Source of the DNA: Cryptomeria japonica
Taxonomy: Eukaryota; Streptophyta; Pinopsida; Cupressales; Cupressaceae
Length of the DNA: 64,000 bases
Assembly (NCBI RefSeq): GCF_030272615.1
Contig: NC_081406.1
Coordinates: 237,193,922 to 237,257,921, forward strand
Reading direction: 5' to 3'
Part shown: positions 29,784-41,800 of the stretch, piece by piece
Numbering within the stretch: the first letter of the stretch is position 1
How the letters are laid out: every line of letters begins with the position of its first letter
The notes under the pieces: model-generated
Database searches by the model: none
Told to the model about the DNA's origin: nothing
Seen by the model: only the letters and a program-made list of their open reading frames with translations
Position numbers and translations under genes: made by a program

Positions 29784-31140
29784 AAGGGAGTAAATCATAT
29801 TATTAAGTGATTTATATTATACGTGTTAACCACATATTTTTTGTTCACTCCAAATCATGATTCATAATTCACATACCAAAAATTTGGGTGATTTTGAGAC
29901 ACATTAAATGTCAGTTGTACAAGTCCTCATCAAATCAAACTTCATTGATGTATGTTACTAACTTACTACTGCAAACTTAAAACCAGCAATTGCAATTTGT
30001 AGTCAGTTCTCCAGAGTCAAAAGCCAGAAATGGCGATTCAGAAGAGTTTCTGCTAGATCAAAAATTAGTGACAGCAGTCTAGAAAAAAAACCATCTTGGC
30101 ATCCGCCTCTACATCAAGTCTACGCCACATGGGATTACATCAATTGCAAAACAATAAGGCATAGTTTCAATGAGAGAATATTGCTTCTTCTATGACATGG
30201 ATTGGATATTTCTGCACCACATAATAAACCTCTTGTGCTAAAGGAGTTTTCTAAAACATTTTGCAAAACAAATTTGAGGTTTCTCATGTTTTTGTTGCTA
30301 AATTACAAGATTTCAAATTTTTTAACTCCCTTTTATCACGGGCTATGACCATGGGAGTTGATTTTGAATGATGGAGAGTAAAATTGGAGTCATGAGTTTT
30401 CAAGGAAAAGAGTGTTTGTGAATGCCACTTGGATAGAGTTATGCATGCAATGGGTAAATGGTGGTTGCCATATTTATGTGCAGAGAGTATGATACACCCA
30501 CAATACATAACAACAATGGTCAATAATTAAATTGTGTCATCCATAGATTAAAAAACTAGCATATGAATGAGGATTTAGTATCCAATGGAATAAACCAGAA
30601 ACACAAATATCAATCAAAATGCAATTGAATGTGAATTTCAAGTGTCTAAGAATAATCATGAGTTAGAAATTTGCACTTGCAGACAAAGGGACGATAATAA
30701 TTAATTTTTTTGTTGTGAGTTTTAAAAGTGATTCATGTTACTAAATGTTCTCACAACTATGTGTTCAGCTTCTGATCCCTGCCTTGTGTTTAAAGTTTAA
30801 GCAGTTTAAAAAGCATTTCAGTTTGAAGTGTTAGATTAGAAAAACATATGGCATGCAAAGACTAATATTATGTCATGTCCAATAATAAATGTACCAAGTA
30901 TATATATATTCATGTATTATGATTTTTTATCAGAATTCAGATATTGGTTCTGATCAGTTTTTTCCTTAAATTTCTACCATTAATCATTAATTTAAATTGT
31001 TCCTGATCTGAAAATAACAAAAACAAATATTTATTAATACTCTAACTAATGTGAATCATTGTTAATTATTAAATTAATGGTATATATTAATAAATAACTA
31101 TTAATATTAATGGTGTTGAATTCTTAAGTAAATCACATGG
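29784..31140. other. Intronic AT-rich sequence, no gene seen
   Basis: No motif recognised. 30890-31130 is extremely A/T rich (TATATATATA, TTAATTATTAAATTAATGG). Confidence 0.4.
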
Positions 31141-31195
31141 GGCAATACTACATTCCTAAAGATCGTAACCCCGGGCGATAGTCAAAATAATGGTG

Positions 31196-31275
31196 GACGT
31201 GACTTTTAGCAAGTCACGTCTTTTCTGAAGAGGCGTGACTTTGTATCCCCACGGGATATTTATGTGTGTGAGATT
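31196..31275 (+). promoter_or_regulatory. Promoter-like block with ACGT inverted repeat
   Basis: GACGTGACTT, loop TTAGC, then AAGTCACGTC (31196-31220) is a perfect 10-bp inverted repeat bringing two ACGTG/CACGT cores together. GGCGTGACTTT follows at 31232 and GATATTTATG at 31255. A possible splice donor CAG|GTATGT is at 31380. This could be the promoter and first exon of a retroelement or an LTR. Orientation opposite to the host gene. Functional status unknown. Confidence 0.35.
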
Positions 31276-31819
31276 GCATTCCACACAGGGAAGAAAGAAT
31301 TAAGGAGAAGATTACGGGCAGAAAGAAAGAGTTATCGCCAGCAGAAACATTGGGACTTAACAGTGAAAGGAGTCGCTTCAGGTATGTTTCTACCGTCCAA
31401 AAGGATGTATGGTAATTATTGTTTAAGAGTGCAATAAGAGTAATACAGTCACAGTATGATACGTGTATAAACCACTTTCACAGTTAATAAATCTGTTAAC
31501 AGTCTGCTATGTAATACAAAGTAATATACAGTATCTCTAAAATTCGATAATATGTATCTGGATTAACAATGAAATAAGCCACAATATAGCACAGCAAGTT
31601 TCCTACTGGATTCGTATTCTGTCATACTGATATAATAATAATAAAATTACCTTTAAGGAAAATGTAAATTATGAACTGATGAAATACTAACAGGTTAATT
31701 ATATAAATCTGAACTAAACCTTTTGAACAGTTCTATGTTAATAACATAATAACAGTTAATAGAAATCATAATCTACATTTACAATGAAATTATTAATCTA
31801 CACTTAAATGGGTATCATT

Positions 31820-32150
31820 CCAGGGAGGTAAAGGGATTTGTAGAAGGGAATACTGTCCACCCAAGTAGGCCACCTACTGAATCATAATAAATCGGTAGAC
31901 CAGGAGGGCAGGTGACCGCTACTGGTCTTGGGTTTGGCAGAGTTAAGCCACCACTACCATCCACTGGCTCCCTGGCATAATAAAATTAATTAATTATGAA
32001 ATAAGGTTTAATCAAGGGGATAAGACCCACGCCATAATGAGTAGGCTACCTTGGTGGGTGATTAATCTACTGCCAGGGCCAAAAGGGCTTGATGACCGCT
32101 TTTGGGCTCAGAATGGGACGGTTGGGCAAACCTGGTCATACATTTGTTTC
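31820..32150 (+). repeat. Two diverged copies of a 130-150 bp segment
   Basis: 31858-31975 and 32035-32135 share CCACCTACTG/CTACCTTGGTGGG, GGTAGACCAGGAGGGC against CTACTGCCAGGGCC, and TGACCGCTACTGG against TGACCGCTTTTGGGC. Probably an old retroelement internal duplication. Identity is by eye only. Confidence 0.35.
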
Positions 32151-32159
32151 CAAAACATA

Positions 32160-34925
32160 TAATAAAATGAATTCTACTAACAATCCTTTACATATAATTG
32201 TATAACTAGTGATTTATGAGTACAGGTGTCTTATAGGATTTAATAGAAAAGTTCCTTTTGGTAAGATAACTCTCTGTTTCTGATTTATTTTCCTATTTGT
32301 TAATTCAGGCAAACATATCTGTGTATATATATTTAGTAGGGGACATTACATATTAAGTTATTTAGATTGGCAGAGACAAAAATATGAATTGAAATAGCCA
32401 TTTTAAAACTCATGTCTCATAATGCGTCGCCTCCATTATTTAAAAGCGGTGTTTGAAATAAAAATTCCAATCTCACCCAACACAGAGTGATGGAAGTAAT
32501 TTAAGCTAAGCATTCACCCAACAGAGTGATGAAAGTAATAAAGTTCAAATCTCACCCAAAAAAGAGTGACGGAACCATATTAGTCGCAGTGGGCTATCAA
32601 ATTGCATGTAAAAGTTTGTTTCAAACGATTGAGATATTTTTTTGCAGATGGTGTAGTTATTTCAAAGCTAAGAGCCAAAATCATGGAGTTGCAAAGAAAG
32701 GTGATGGGGGTTCGCTTGTAAAAGGCGTTTCAAAGGGGCAAGATTCAGCATAGAAGAGCAGATCTCAGCCATTAGAAATTACAGATTCATGAAGTGTTTT
32801 CCTTACTGAACACAAGTGATGACTTCTTTCAGAAACACCTTTTCCTTTAGCTACAAATTGCAAACAATATCAATCAGTAAGGAGATTGCTCTTCAAATGC
32901 TTGATTTTTAAAAGAGAATCTTTTCTCATGAGGACACAAGTATCTGGTCTATAAAGACAGTGAGCTGCTGCTCACAAATTGCAAACATAATTGACAGCCA
33001 TAGAATCAAATAGCACTGCACATGGATTACCTGGCAGAAGCATCAGCATTCAGCAGAAAAAATAAAGAAAAACATAGTGCCCATATGCATATTCCTTTCA
33101 ATCGCACTCATCATGCAGCAAAATTATTATGATGGAAAAGTGCTTCACTTCATAAATATGTGACTGAACAGCAAGGAAGATTATGCATGAAACATGAAGC
33201 ACTCGCAGATTGCTGTCTTCTAAATTCAAACTGATCCCAAAATAGTTTCCTTCATCAACACCTAGTTGAATATGAAAGAATTGATATTGTGCAGCCATGC
33301 AAGTTGAGGTCGATGCCAAAGAGGCTGTATAAATTGAAAAAGAGCTATAGTGGAAGTACAGCCCACAGCAGAAAATAATAGGGACCAAGTAAAATAGAGA
33401 ACCTTTAAAATTACCAAAAGAAGAAAAATAATGTGAAGTGCTTAGGATGACCACACTGACGATAATCTGCATGGAAAGTTGATAAAAACAAAATGTGTGG
33501 ACTGGAGCAGACAGCAAGGAGCATTAGAGTCAAATCCCAAAAATGCTAAAATGGAGCACTGCTGTTAGAAGACAAAAGAGGCTTAAGTATGCACATTAAG
33601 TGCTCATAAAAGGAAATTCAAATTATGCAGTAACTTTGAAGTCAGTTAGCTTATGAACACTCATTCCAGCCTACAAAAGTCTTTTTCAAGCATCCATGTG
33701 GTGTATATCCACATTTAGAAAACTTACACTCAGAAAAGTCTACAGCAAATCTGGAGCATTTAAGGCAAAAAAAAGTGCAGGCAAACATTCTGGCTTTGCA
33801 ATAGCTTTGCATTGATTTCTTCTCAGAAGTAAGTGAAACATCAGGCTTGTGAAAATTAAAAAGTAAGAACCTTATCTGCCCAGACTAAAAAGTTATTTCT
33901 GAATCCCAATGAGGACATGCATCCATAGTAGCTTCATTCATGGGAGCATTGTCCTTATGAATCTTCTTGCCTGGTTTAGTTATAAAAAGAAATCCTCTGT
34001 GAAAATAATGGCCTTTATCCTTTGAATGGGACACAGAAAAGAAACAGTAGAAAACAGGGTGGTTTTATTAACCAACATTTGCAAAAAAGATATAATTTAA
34101 GCTGTCTTAAAAAAATCTCTTTGCCTGATTAGAACAGCTGGGATCATTCTGGCATTGAAAATTGTTTTTCACCCTTCAAATAAGGACAATTTTGCATTAT
34201 AAAAACAACTCTCCATAACCATCAACTGCCTAAAATCTCTGAAAAGTCATCAACTGCCTAAAATCTCTGAAACGCCATCAATCGCCTAAATTTTCTGAAT
34301 AGCCATAGCTGCCTAAATCCATCCAGGCCTTGTCAAATTTATTTATTTCCCCATAAATGTTTTGCCTTTATTCCAAAGTCCCTCGCCTCCTCTTCCAATA
34401 TTGGTTTCCATGAATGACTGTTCACTCTGTCGTCTACTGTTCATTCTGTCATCTACCATAAAGTCCAAAACAAAGCCAAAATGCATTTTTAAGTGAGGTA
34501 CAAGAGGTTAGAGATATGGACTTCAAATGTATTGACATAGCAGAATAGTCCAAATAAGGTGAACTAGGGCCTAACGCTTGAATTTGCTCTGGTTGACTTA
34601 TTGTGTTGGAGCTAATGATGGGCAAGCCCTTTCAATCGAGCAGAACAAATTCAAAGATTAGCAAGCGGCATCTCCAATGTTAGCAAACAGACAGTCCACA
34701 GTACCCCAATCAATTACTTGATGCTCGAGAATTCCAGAGATTTTCACCTGCAAAACAAACAAGGATAGCATCAAACACATATGATATAGACAGATTTGAC
34801 CAAACCCCAATCTAATATGCATCCTAAATGATGGTAAAATGGTGACTTGATCTCTGATTTCCATGTCTGATTTTGTGATGTTTTAATGTTTGAGGCCTGG
34901 TTCGAGTTTCTGATTTTTCATGTTT
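32160..34925. other. Intronic sequence, no gene seen
   Basis: 32460-32570 contains three short copies of TCACCCAACAGAGTGATG(G)AAGTAAT. 34218-34290 has three copies of CATCAACTGCCTAAAATCTC. The 139-codon minus frame at 33098-33517 lacks any recognisable motif and is probably chance. Confidence 0.35.
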
Positions 34926-34929
34926 TAGG

Positions 34930-35545
34930 TCTGATCTGCCAAAGTCGTGGATTTTAGCAACTCAAGGACAAACTTGCTCACTTACCCTCTTAGGTCGTGG
35001 AATCCACCAAGTCATGGATTTTGGCAAGTCGTGGAATTTCTAGGGTCGTGGATTTTGGTGACCCAAGGATAAACTTGCTTACCTTCCTCAAGTCATTGGT
35101 TGCATTGATCACTTTCACTCTTCAACACACTTAGTCGCTCATTTGTTCAAAGTCAAACATCATCATGTTGCACTTACCTTTATCAAGTCGTGGATTTGAG
35201 CAATTCAAGGATAAAGCTCATCACACCTCTCCAACTCATTGATTTCGCCAAGTGAAGGATAGCACTATTGCAAGGGTGACTTGATGTTAACTTTCCTTGT
35301 CATAGCCACTCTAAGTATTAAGTCACTGAAATCATACACTTCATTATTCCTTCGAAGATTGATCAGTTCCTCTTGAAGTCATGGATTTGTGAAGGTCAAA
35401 GACTAATTAATCACTTCACCTCTAACCTGATTTGAGCATTGAGTCCTTCAAGTCGTGGATTTGAGCAAGCTGTAGACAAATTCCTTAATTTCACCTCAAG
35501 GTCGGGGATTTCATGAGGTCGTGTATTTCTCCACCTCATGGAATT
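34930..35545 (-). repeat. Array F of GTCGTGGATTT units (minus-strand element fragment)
   Basis: About a dozen units of AAGTCGTGGATTTTGG or AGTCATGGATTTG with CAAGGA(T/C)A spaced 30-60 bp. It lies downstream of leader copy 5 when read on the minus strand, the same order as leader then array in copies A and B. No promoter or gene slot was recognised beyond it, so the fragment is truncated. Confidence 0.6.
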
Positions 35546-36026
35546 TTCAATTGCGTCCACACTTTGTCTCATCATGATGCCGATTTTGCCTTTGGTGAGG
35601 ATTTTATCCTTGAATTTCCTTCCGAAAATCCAAGGAAAAATACTGATACTCCACTTTCATTTCTTCACTCACCTCTCATCTTCACTTATCATCCTCTATT
35701 GAGATACAGATTTGCTTGAGGATTATTCAATCACCCCGAGCATCCATCATGGAATTCATGCCTTAGCCATTTATTGCCTGAAGGTTGCATTGTGAAGCCT
35801 TACTCAATGAAGACATTGACTCCTATCCAATACTCAAGTACTTTGACAAAAGGAAGCTGAATGTTGTTTGCTCATCTTAGTCCAAGACATGAAAATGTCG
35901 ACTTGATCACATCCTGACAATCAAAGCACTGCATCTTCTCACAAGCAAAAGGTTAATGACTAAAGAAACTTACTGCCAAGCTACGCAAACTGAGCAAAAG
36001 AACTAAGATATGAGCAACAAAATGGA

Positions 36027-36069
36027 GGTCCCCATTTGCAATGGGGCGATGTGTGAAAACGTCACAACA
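36027..36069 (-). repeat. Conserved leader motif, copy 5 (minus strand)
   Basis: Perfect on the minus strand: TGTTGTGACGTTTTCACACA, TCGCC, CCCCATT-GCA-AATGGGG, ACC. Identical over this stretch to copy 2 at 1448, although flanks differ completely. Confidence 0.7.
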
Positions 36070-38639
36070 GAAACGAGAAGGGTGACAAATCAAGCATCAT
36101 TCATGCATTCTGAGCACCCCACATAAAGTTGTCGGTGCGCCGGAGTCTTCAATCCTCCAAAGTGTACTTTCGACACAGGTCTTCACAGAAATAGATAGAA
36201 GTTTTCTTCAAGTCACACTAAAAAGGTGAAAGTAATAGCCAAAGCTAGTTCCCTAACTCCCCCAATCATAAATTTAATCAAGACATGCCAGTGAACAACA
36301 TAAGTTGGGTTTTCCCTACAAAGAGATGGAAGTAGAAAATATAATTCTGAAAAAAAAATTGAAATTTAGAGGCATATTTTTTATCAGTTGCACAAAACAA
36401 ATTTCCCAATTTGTTTGGAAAAGTAATGCAATGCCACAATCCCCATTATTTTAAGTCATTCGAACAGAAATTTTGTTTACTAGAAGAAAAAGATGCCTTG
36501 GTGAATTATATTAATCAAGTTTGCATCTCATAGGTAAGCATCCAGGTTCCCATTGCATTAGAGATGTATTTCTCTTCCAAAGAGAAGCAAGGGAAGATAT
36601 CCTGAATGAACAAGCGGACTAATGCAGAGCAGCCTTTGAAGGATACACTTCCAACAAAGTTTATGGCTCAATGGAATTTATCAGTCCCTTTGGGATGCCA
36701 CACAGTTATTACAAGAAAATTTGAAGGAGGCTAATCTCTCTAAATTATGAACATTATAAGCTATCTGAATCATCGGCTCAGTTGCATATGGAATTTCAAA
36801 GCAAGGGTTGGTTCATCCATGTATCTTTTTAAGAGAACTTGGATGTTGAGCAACACATTATGTTGGAATGGTTCCACAGCTTAGAATTTAGAGATGAGGC
36901 TCTCAAAAGTTCTAACAAGGTCTTCCCTCCATGCAAAAGGGAACCAAGGTCACAGTAATGATTTTCATCAAATATTTATATTTCATGGCATGGTAACAAA
37001 TCCTAATCAATAGATCGGTAATTTTTTCCCACTTCCACACAAAGAAGAAGCGTTGTCTCAAGTTTAAAACTATCTCAGCAATAGAGCAGTTTCTTAGCAA
37101 AAAGAGAAGTTCCATGACAAGACAACACCCTTTTGATAGTATTGAAGCTAACATGGAGCTAGATGAAGAATAAAGGCCTTATAATGACTCTGATGAAATT
37201 TGAGTTTTCAAGTAATCCATCTGTGTCATGTTCAGATACACCTCATCTCAATTTGATTTTATGATGTAAATATTCAGAGTGACTGTTTACGGTGTAATCA
37301 CTTACATTTGATTTAAATACTTAAATTAAGGTTTAATTGTTTGCTACTTGCGAATATAGGTACATATCTAATTAGTTAAGAAGCAGTTACTACTTAGTTA
37401 CATAGCTACCTCTCCTTGTAGTAAATAGAACTTGAGGCTCTCTTAGTATGAATCTTGGACTTATAATGCTAGAAGATTCTTGTCAAGTTTATGGTTTGTA
37501 ATCAGAAATTGTTGAGAGGATTGCTACAAGTTGAATGCTAGGATGGTTGCCATGCTTTATGTTGTTCATCTTTAGCATTTCTCATGCAGTTTATCAATGT
37601 TATTTCTATTTAATCGTTGGTCATTGAGTTGGATGTTCTTTCGATTTTTGACTCACCCCAGATCTTTACATTGGTCCAAGTGTATACCTTTTCTTGACAT
37701 TTTTAGAACAACATTAAAGAGGAGCTGTATCACACTTCCTTGGATGGTGTCTTCTCTTTGTTTTCATTTTGCAATCAAGTATGCATGCCTTCCAAATATC
37801 TTTTTCTATTATACTAAAAATATGTATGTGAGATTGCAACTTCCATCATTGTATATTTTTATGCAGTTGGCTTTTATTAAGAGAAGCCTCAGCTCCTACT
37901 AGATGAGGAGCTATGTGCCCTCAACAAACTTTAGGCAAACAACAATAGGCATAATATAAATTGTGGAGTAAAAATGGAACTGAAGAAATAAGAAATTTAG
38001 ATTTTCTGTCAGAAGTAAAAATTATTAGCATGATGAATTCTCATTTGCACTTAATGTAGAGCACAACAACTCTCCAAGTGAAAGAGAAACACATTAAGAA
38101 AATAAAACAACCAAAATCTAATTGAAAAATATTATTATTGACGAGGTTCAGTTTACTCTCAAACTCGATCATGAAGTGGATATCAACGAGCATAAAATTG
38201 AAAAATATATAAGGTAATTTGTAAATGAAAACAACTTCCTCGCCCAAGGAAGTCTAATATGTCATTTTGGCATCCAAACTTGATTGTGACCTTAAAACAA
38301 CCTTTTATGCCTTCATTCAAAATGACAAATCATAAGGTAGATTTTCACACTAGGGCTTGTGATGTAACGGACAAAGATAGTTAAAAACACTAAGTAATAT
38401 TCTGCTAATGCACTATATCCATATAATAGTGGCATATTCTAAGATTTTACCAGTAGTACAAGAAACATAAACCAGTTGTGCATCTAATATTTTGCTTGTG
38501 CACTATATCCATATAAATTGGCATATTCTAAGATTTTAACAGGTGTAAAAGATGGATTAAACTAATTACTACATGTAATCTTGAGATAATTTGTTCATCT
38601 CAACTTTGATAACAACCTACAAATCACATGATGTGACTA
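36070..38639. other. Intronic AT-rich sequence, no gene seen
   Basis: A direct repeat of about 60 bp with TGCACTATATCCATATAA(TAG)TGGCATATTCTAAGATTTTA is found at 38400-38455 and 38490-38545. Nothing else recognised. Confidence 0.35.
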
Positions 38640-38645
38640 GCTCAC

Positions 38646-38818
38646 CATTGGTTTACTATAGAAGGGAAATCCTTGCATTTTCTGAAGTGCATTGGTAGCA
38701 GCTGAGACTTCGTCAAAAACAACCCATGCCTGGCCCCGATGCTTCAAGGTCTTGAAAGCAACAACATCTACAATCTTCCCAAACTGAGAAAATACCGCCT
38801 TAAGTGATTGTTTGAGAA
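38646..38818 (-). CDS. U1A: U1A-like spliceosomal protein, RRM1 exon
   Basis: A 173-nt exon coding 57 residues after a split codon: [60 protein letters not shown]1 of the RRM is [11 protein letters not shown]2 would lie in the missing first exon. Acceptor CAATCAG (ends 38819 on the minus strand) and donor ATG|GTGAGC. AVFSQFG, AFKTLKH and [10 protein letters not shown] resemble plant U1A more than U2B''. No stop or shift. A few unusual residues (VLKQSLK for ELKKSL, YSK for Y.DK or HNK) leave open a diverging paralogue or an old pseudogene. The first exon was not found to the right. Confidence 0.88.
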
Positions 38819-38829
38819 CTGATTGACAA

Positions 38830-41800
38830 TGCAATTGCAATTATTTAGATAAAAATAAAGATGTTTAGAACTCCAATCACAAAACCAATTTCACTAAAAA
38901 ATATTGTCACTATTAGATCCATAGATCAAAAATAAATACAAACAATAATTTTAAAATTAGGCATCAAAACACAATACTCATACATAATCATATCATAAAG
39001 TACAATATAAATATATGTACCCGCAAATTTATTATATACTTTGATTTATTCTAAGTGACGAAAATGCACACAAAGCAACGAATGAAAGAGAAAAAGAAGG
39101 CAAAGAATGCTGCAGGAATTAGGGCAGAACTGCAAAGTGACTTCAAGCAGATCAATTGATGAGGTGATTGTATTGACAAGGATGATTTAGAATATTGTGA
39201 TAGTGAGGAGGGCAAGTTTGCAAGCTGGCATGGAAGCTGTGGATGAGTCAAGCACGGACCTTGGTGCAGCAGTAAACAATGGCAGTACAACGATTGATCC
39301 CTTTATCCTTTTCTCCGAACAGAATAACAAAAAGGAGGTAAAGATATGTGATAATCATTTTTCAGCTTTGCGCAAAGGGTTTATGAATGGGATGGCAAAA
39401 TATCTTCAAATGCTACTGGGAGTGTTAAAGCTGGTGACAAAAGGAATGGTTCCAAGGTAGTTAATAGTCTTTCCAAAAAATGCAAGAATTCCTCAAACCC
39501 ATTCCATTTTTATAATGATTTTTCCCAGAAACAAATTGAGACTGCTAAGGTTGCAAATCCTTCCACAAAAGCGGGTTGTAATTTCTCCACTTCCGGACTC
39601 ACACAAGACTGTTAAAAAGGCTAGGGAAGGACTGATAATGCTCCTATAGAAGGCATGGCCTAGGAAAAGGCTCCTCTTTCTCCTGCTACTGCTACAGAGC
39701 ACTCGGATGAAAAAAATGATTTGCTGGAGCACTCTCTTCAGGCTATATAGAACATCTTTGGAAGTGGAAGATCAGCTTTCATACACAGATTTTAACTATT
39801 TCATAGACTGAGACTAAGATAACCAAACAAATACAAGCCTTTAGGTAAGCCAATTTTGCAGCCCAACTGCTATGCCTTGAAACTATCTTCAGGATTTCCA
39901 CCCATAGACTCTGGTCCATGGGTGCCTCAACTTTTGGTCGTGAGTAATATCCATTTTTAGCACTTTTCTACTCTAAGAGGATGGCTTCACTTGTCCCAAC
40001 GATTTCTCTAACCCCTACTAGACACCAGCACTATTGGTACTTGGCAACCAAGTTGCTGCTTCTTTCTATTGACATCATTATTGATAGGCTTGCCCCTTTT
40101 CATGTACTCCCTGGATGTACCCAACTCCTTCCCATCAAAGACATCATCACTAAAATTGCCAAAGAGAACACCTAAAAACGGTTATAGACCACCTAGGTCT
40201 CCCCCCATGAACCATTTCGCCCCGAGCTAACTTTCCATGTAGAGCATTTCTTCCAAATGGTAGATGGTTTTATTCACTACCTTCATTGTCTCCAGCATCA
40301 CTGGTCCCATGGCTCAAGGCTTGGCCAGCTCAGAGTGTGCTCTCACCAGTTATAGGTTGAAACTAAATCATCACATCCTCCATCAAGACCGAACTTGTCA
40401 TCTTTGCTCCCTCTAGAAGGTGGAGAACAAGGAACAATTCATTTTCAAATGCCCCATTTACTATGAGATCCAAGGAAGATTTCACTGTCTCTAAAAGGAC
40501 TTAAGAACAATCTATCCACTTTCTTCAAATATTCAAACCAACAGTGCTTGGCTCTTTTTCTTTGTGGGGCCTCCATCCACGGAGGGAGTCTAGAGGCCCT
40601 AGAGCCCCCCTTTTTTTCCAACCCACGCAGGCAACAGGCAACACAAAACAGCCTTTGAATACCAGTTTCACGTATCAAAGCTCGTAGTTCTGTTAGGCAG
40701 CAATTCTCTTAGCAGACCATTACTAAAATCCTTCAACCACAGGAGCAAACAGATAGTATGAGCTTCTTTTCTACTATGAGATCTACACCAAACTTGGATG
40801 CTAGTGGGCTTTCTAGAGGAAGTGCTTTAATTCCTCTCACACTGTTCCAGCTTGCCCTTCCATCCTCAGATACTCCCAGCTGAACATTTTCTTTCACAGT
40901 GACTGACAATGGCTTAGTCAACTCCTCAATTTCAAATGCATAGATTGTTATTTGATAAGATTTCCTTCTAGGCCTCATTGGCACGTGATTTTGTGGCTCT
41001 TGTTCACCTTTGTAATTTCCTTTTCTGAAATAGGATTTAATCATTAATAATAATAATTAAATTAAAATACAAATAAATAAATAATAAAATATAATATACT
41101 ATAATTACAAGTTAATCAAGTTTAATGAAAAGTCAAGAGGCATGCTATGTAGAATTGTGACTCCCTCAAACATGAGATGTAAAAGGGAGAAAATTTTGTT
41201 TGAAAGAGGACAGGAGGAAGGGGGGAAAGAATGGAACATAGAAATTAAGGAAAGGTAAATGAAAGAAGAAGGAATGGGACGTAAATAAGGAAGTGACTCT
41301 CTCAAAAAGGCAGAAATAATGAAGGGTTATGACTCTTTCAAAAAGTAATAATTAAGAAAGGTTGTGTCTCTTTCAAAAGGAGATAAGTATGAAGGTTATG
41401 ACCATTGCAAAGGGTGGACATGGTGAAAAGGTGTGACTCTCCCTCACATTGGAGGATATAAAAAGGAGAAGGTCTCATTTGAGGAGGACATCCAAGGGAG
41501 ATCAATTTGGAAGATAATTTATTATTCTCAAAGGGCAGCAATGAAGAGTGATGACTCATTTCTTATGAAGAGGTGTGACTTCCCACAATTGAAGATATAA
41601 AGAAGAGATCAATTCAATTGAAAAGGGGGAATTGGAGGAATCATCCATAAGATCAAAGAATACAAGAAAGTCAATGGATCAAGGGAGAAATATCTAATAT
41701 CAGAATTAATAAGGGAGAAAATCAGCAGACTTTGATATTTACAAGGGCAAGATTTAGGGCAATCCCAAAAGGGGGCATTGCAACCTTTCATTGTTATTTG

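Larger units (their letters stand above)
23014..38645 (-). other. 15.6-kb intron of the U1A-like gene
   Basis: Bounded by donor ATG|GTGAGC (38640-38645) and acceptor CTGCAG (23014-23019); codons join in phase. It contains the Copia element at 24470-29778 in the same strand as the gene, a minus-strand palindrome-array fragment (34.9-36.1 kb) and otherwise AT-rich non-coding sequence. Very long, transposon-filled introns are typical of conifers. Confidence 0.75.

Noticed and set aside
33098-33517. 139-codon minus frame, hydrophobic
   Set aside because: No motif, no context, AT-rich intron; likely chance.
22920-38818. Assignment of the host gene to U2B''
   Set aside because: [15 protein letters not shown] and AFKTLKH favour U1A. 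The two families are close, so U2B'' is not fully excluded.
40733-41044. 103-codon minus frame with a soluble-protein-like composition
   Set aside because: No recognisable domain and no splice partners; kept only as part of the intronic region.
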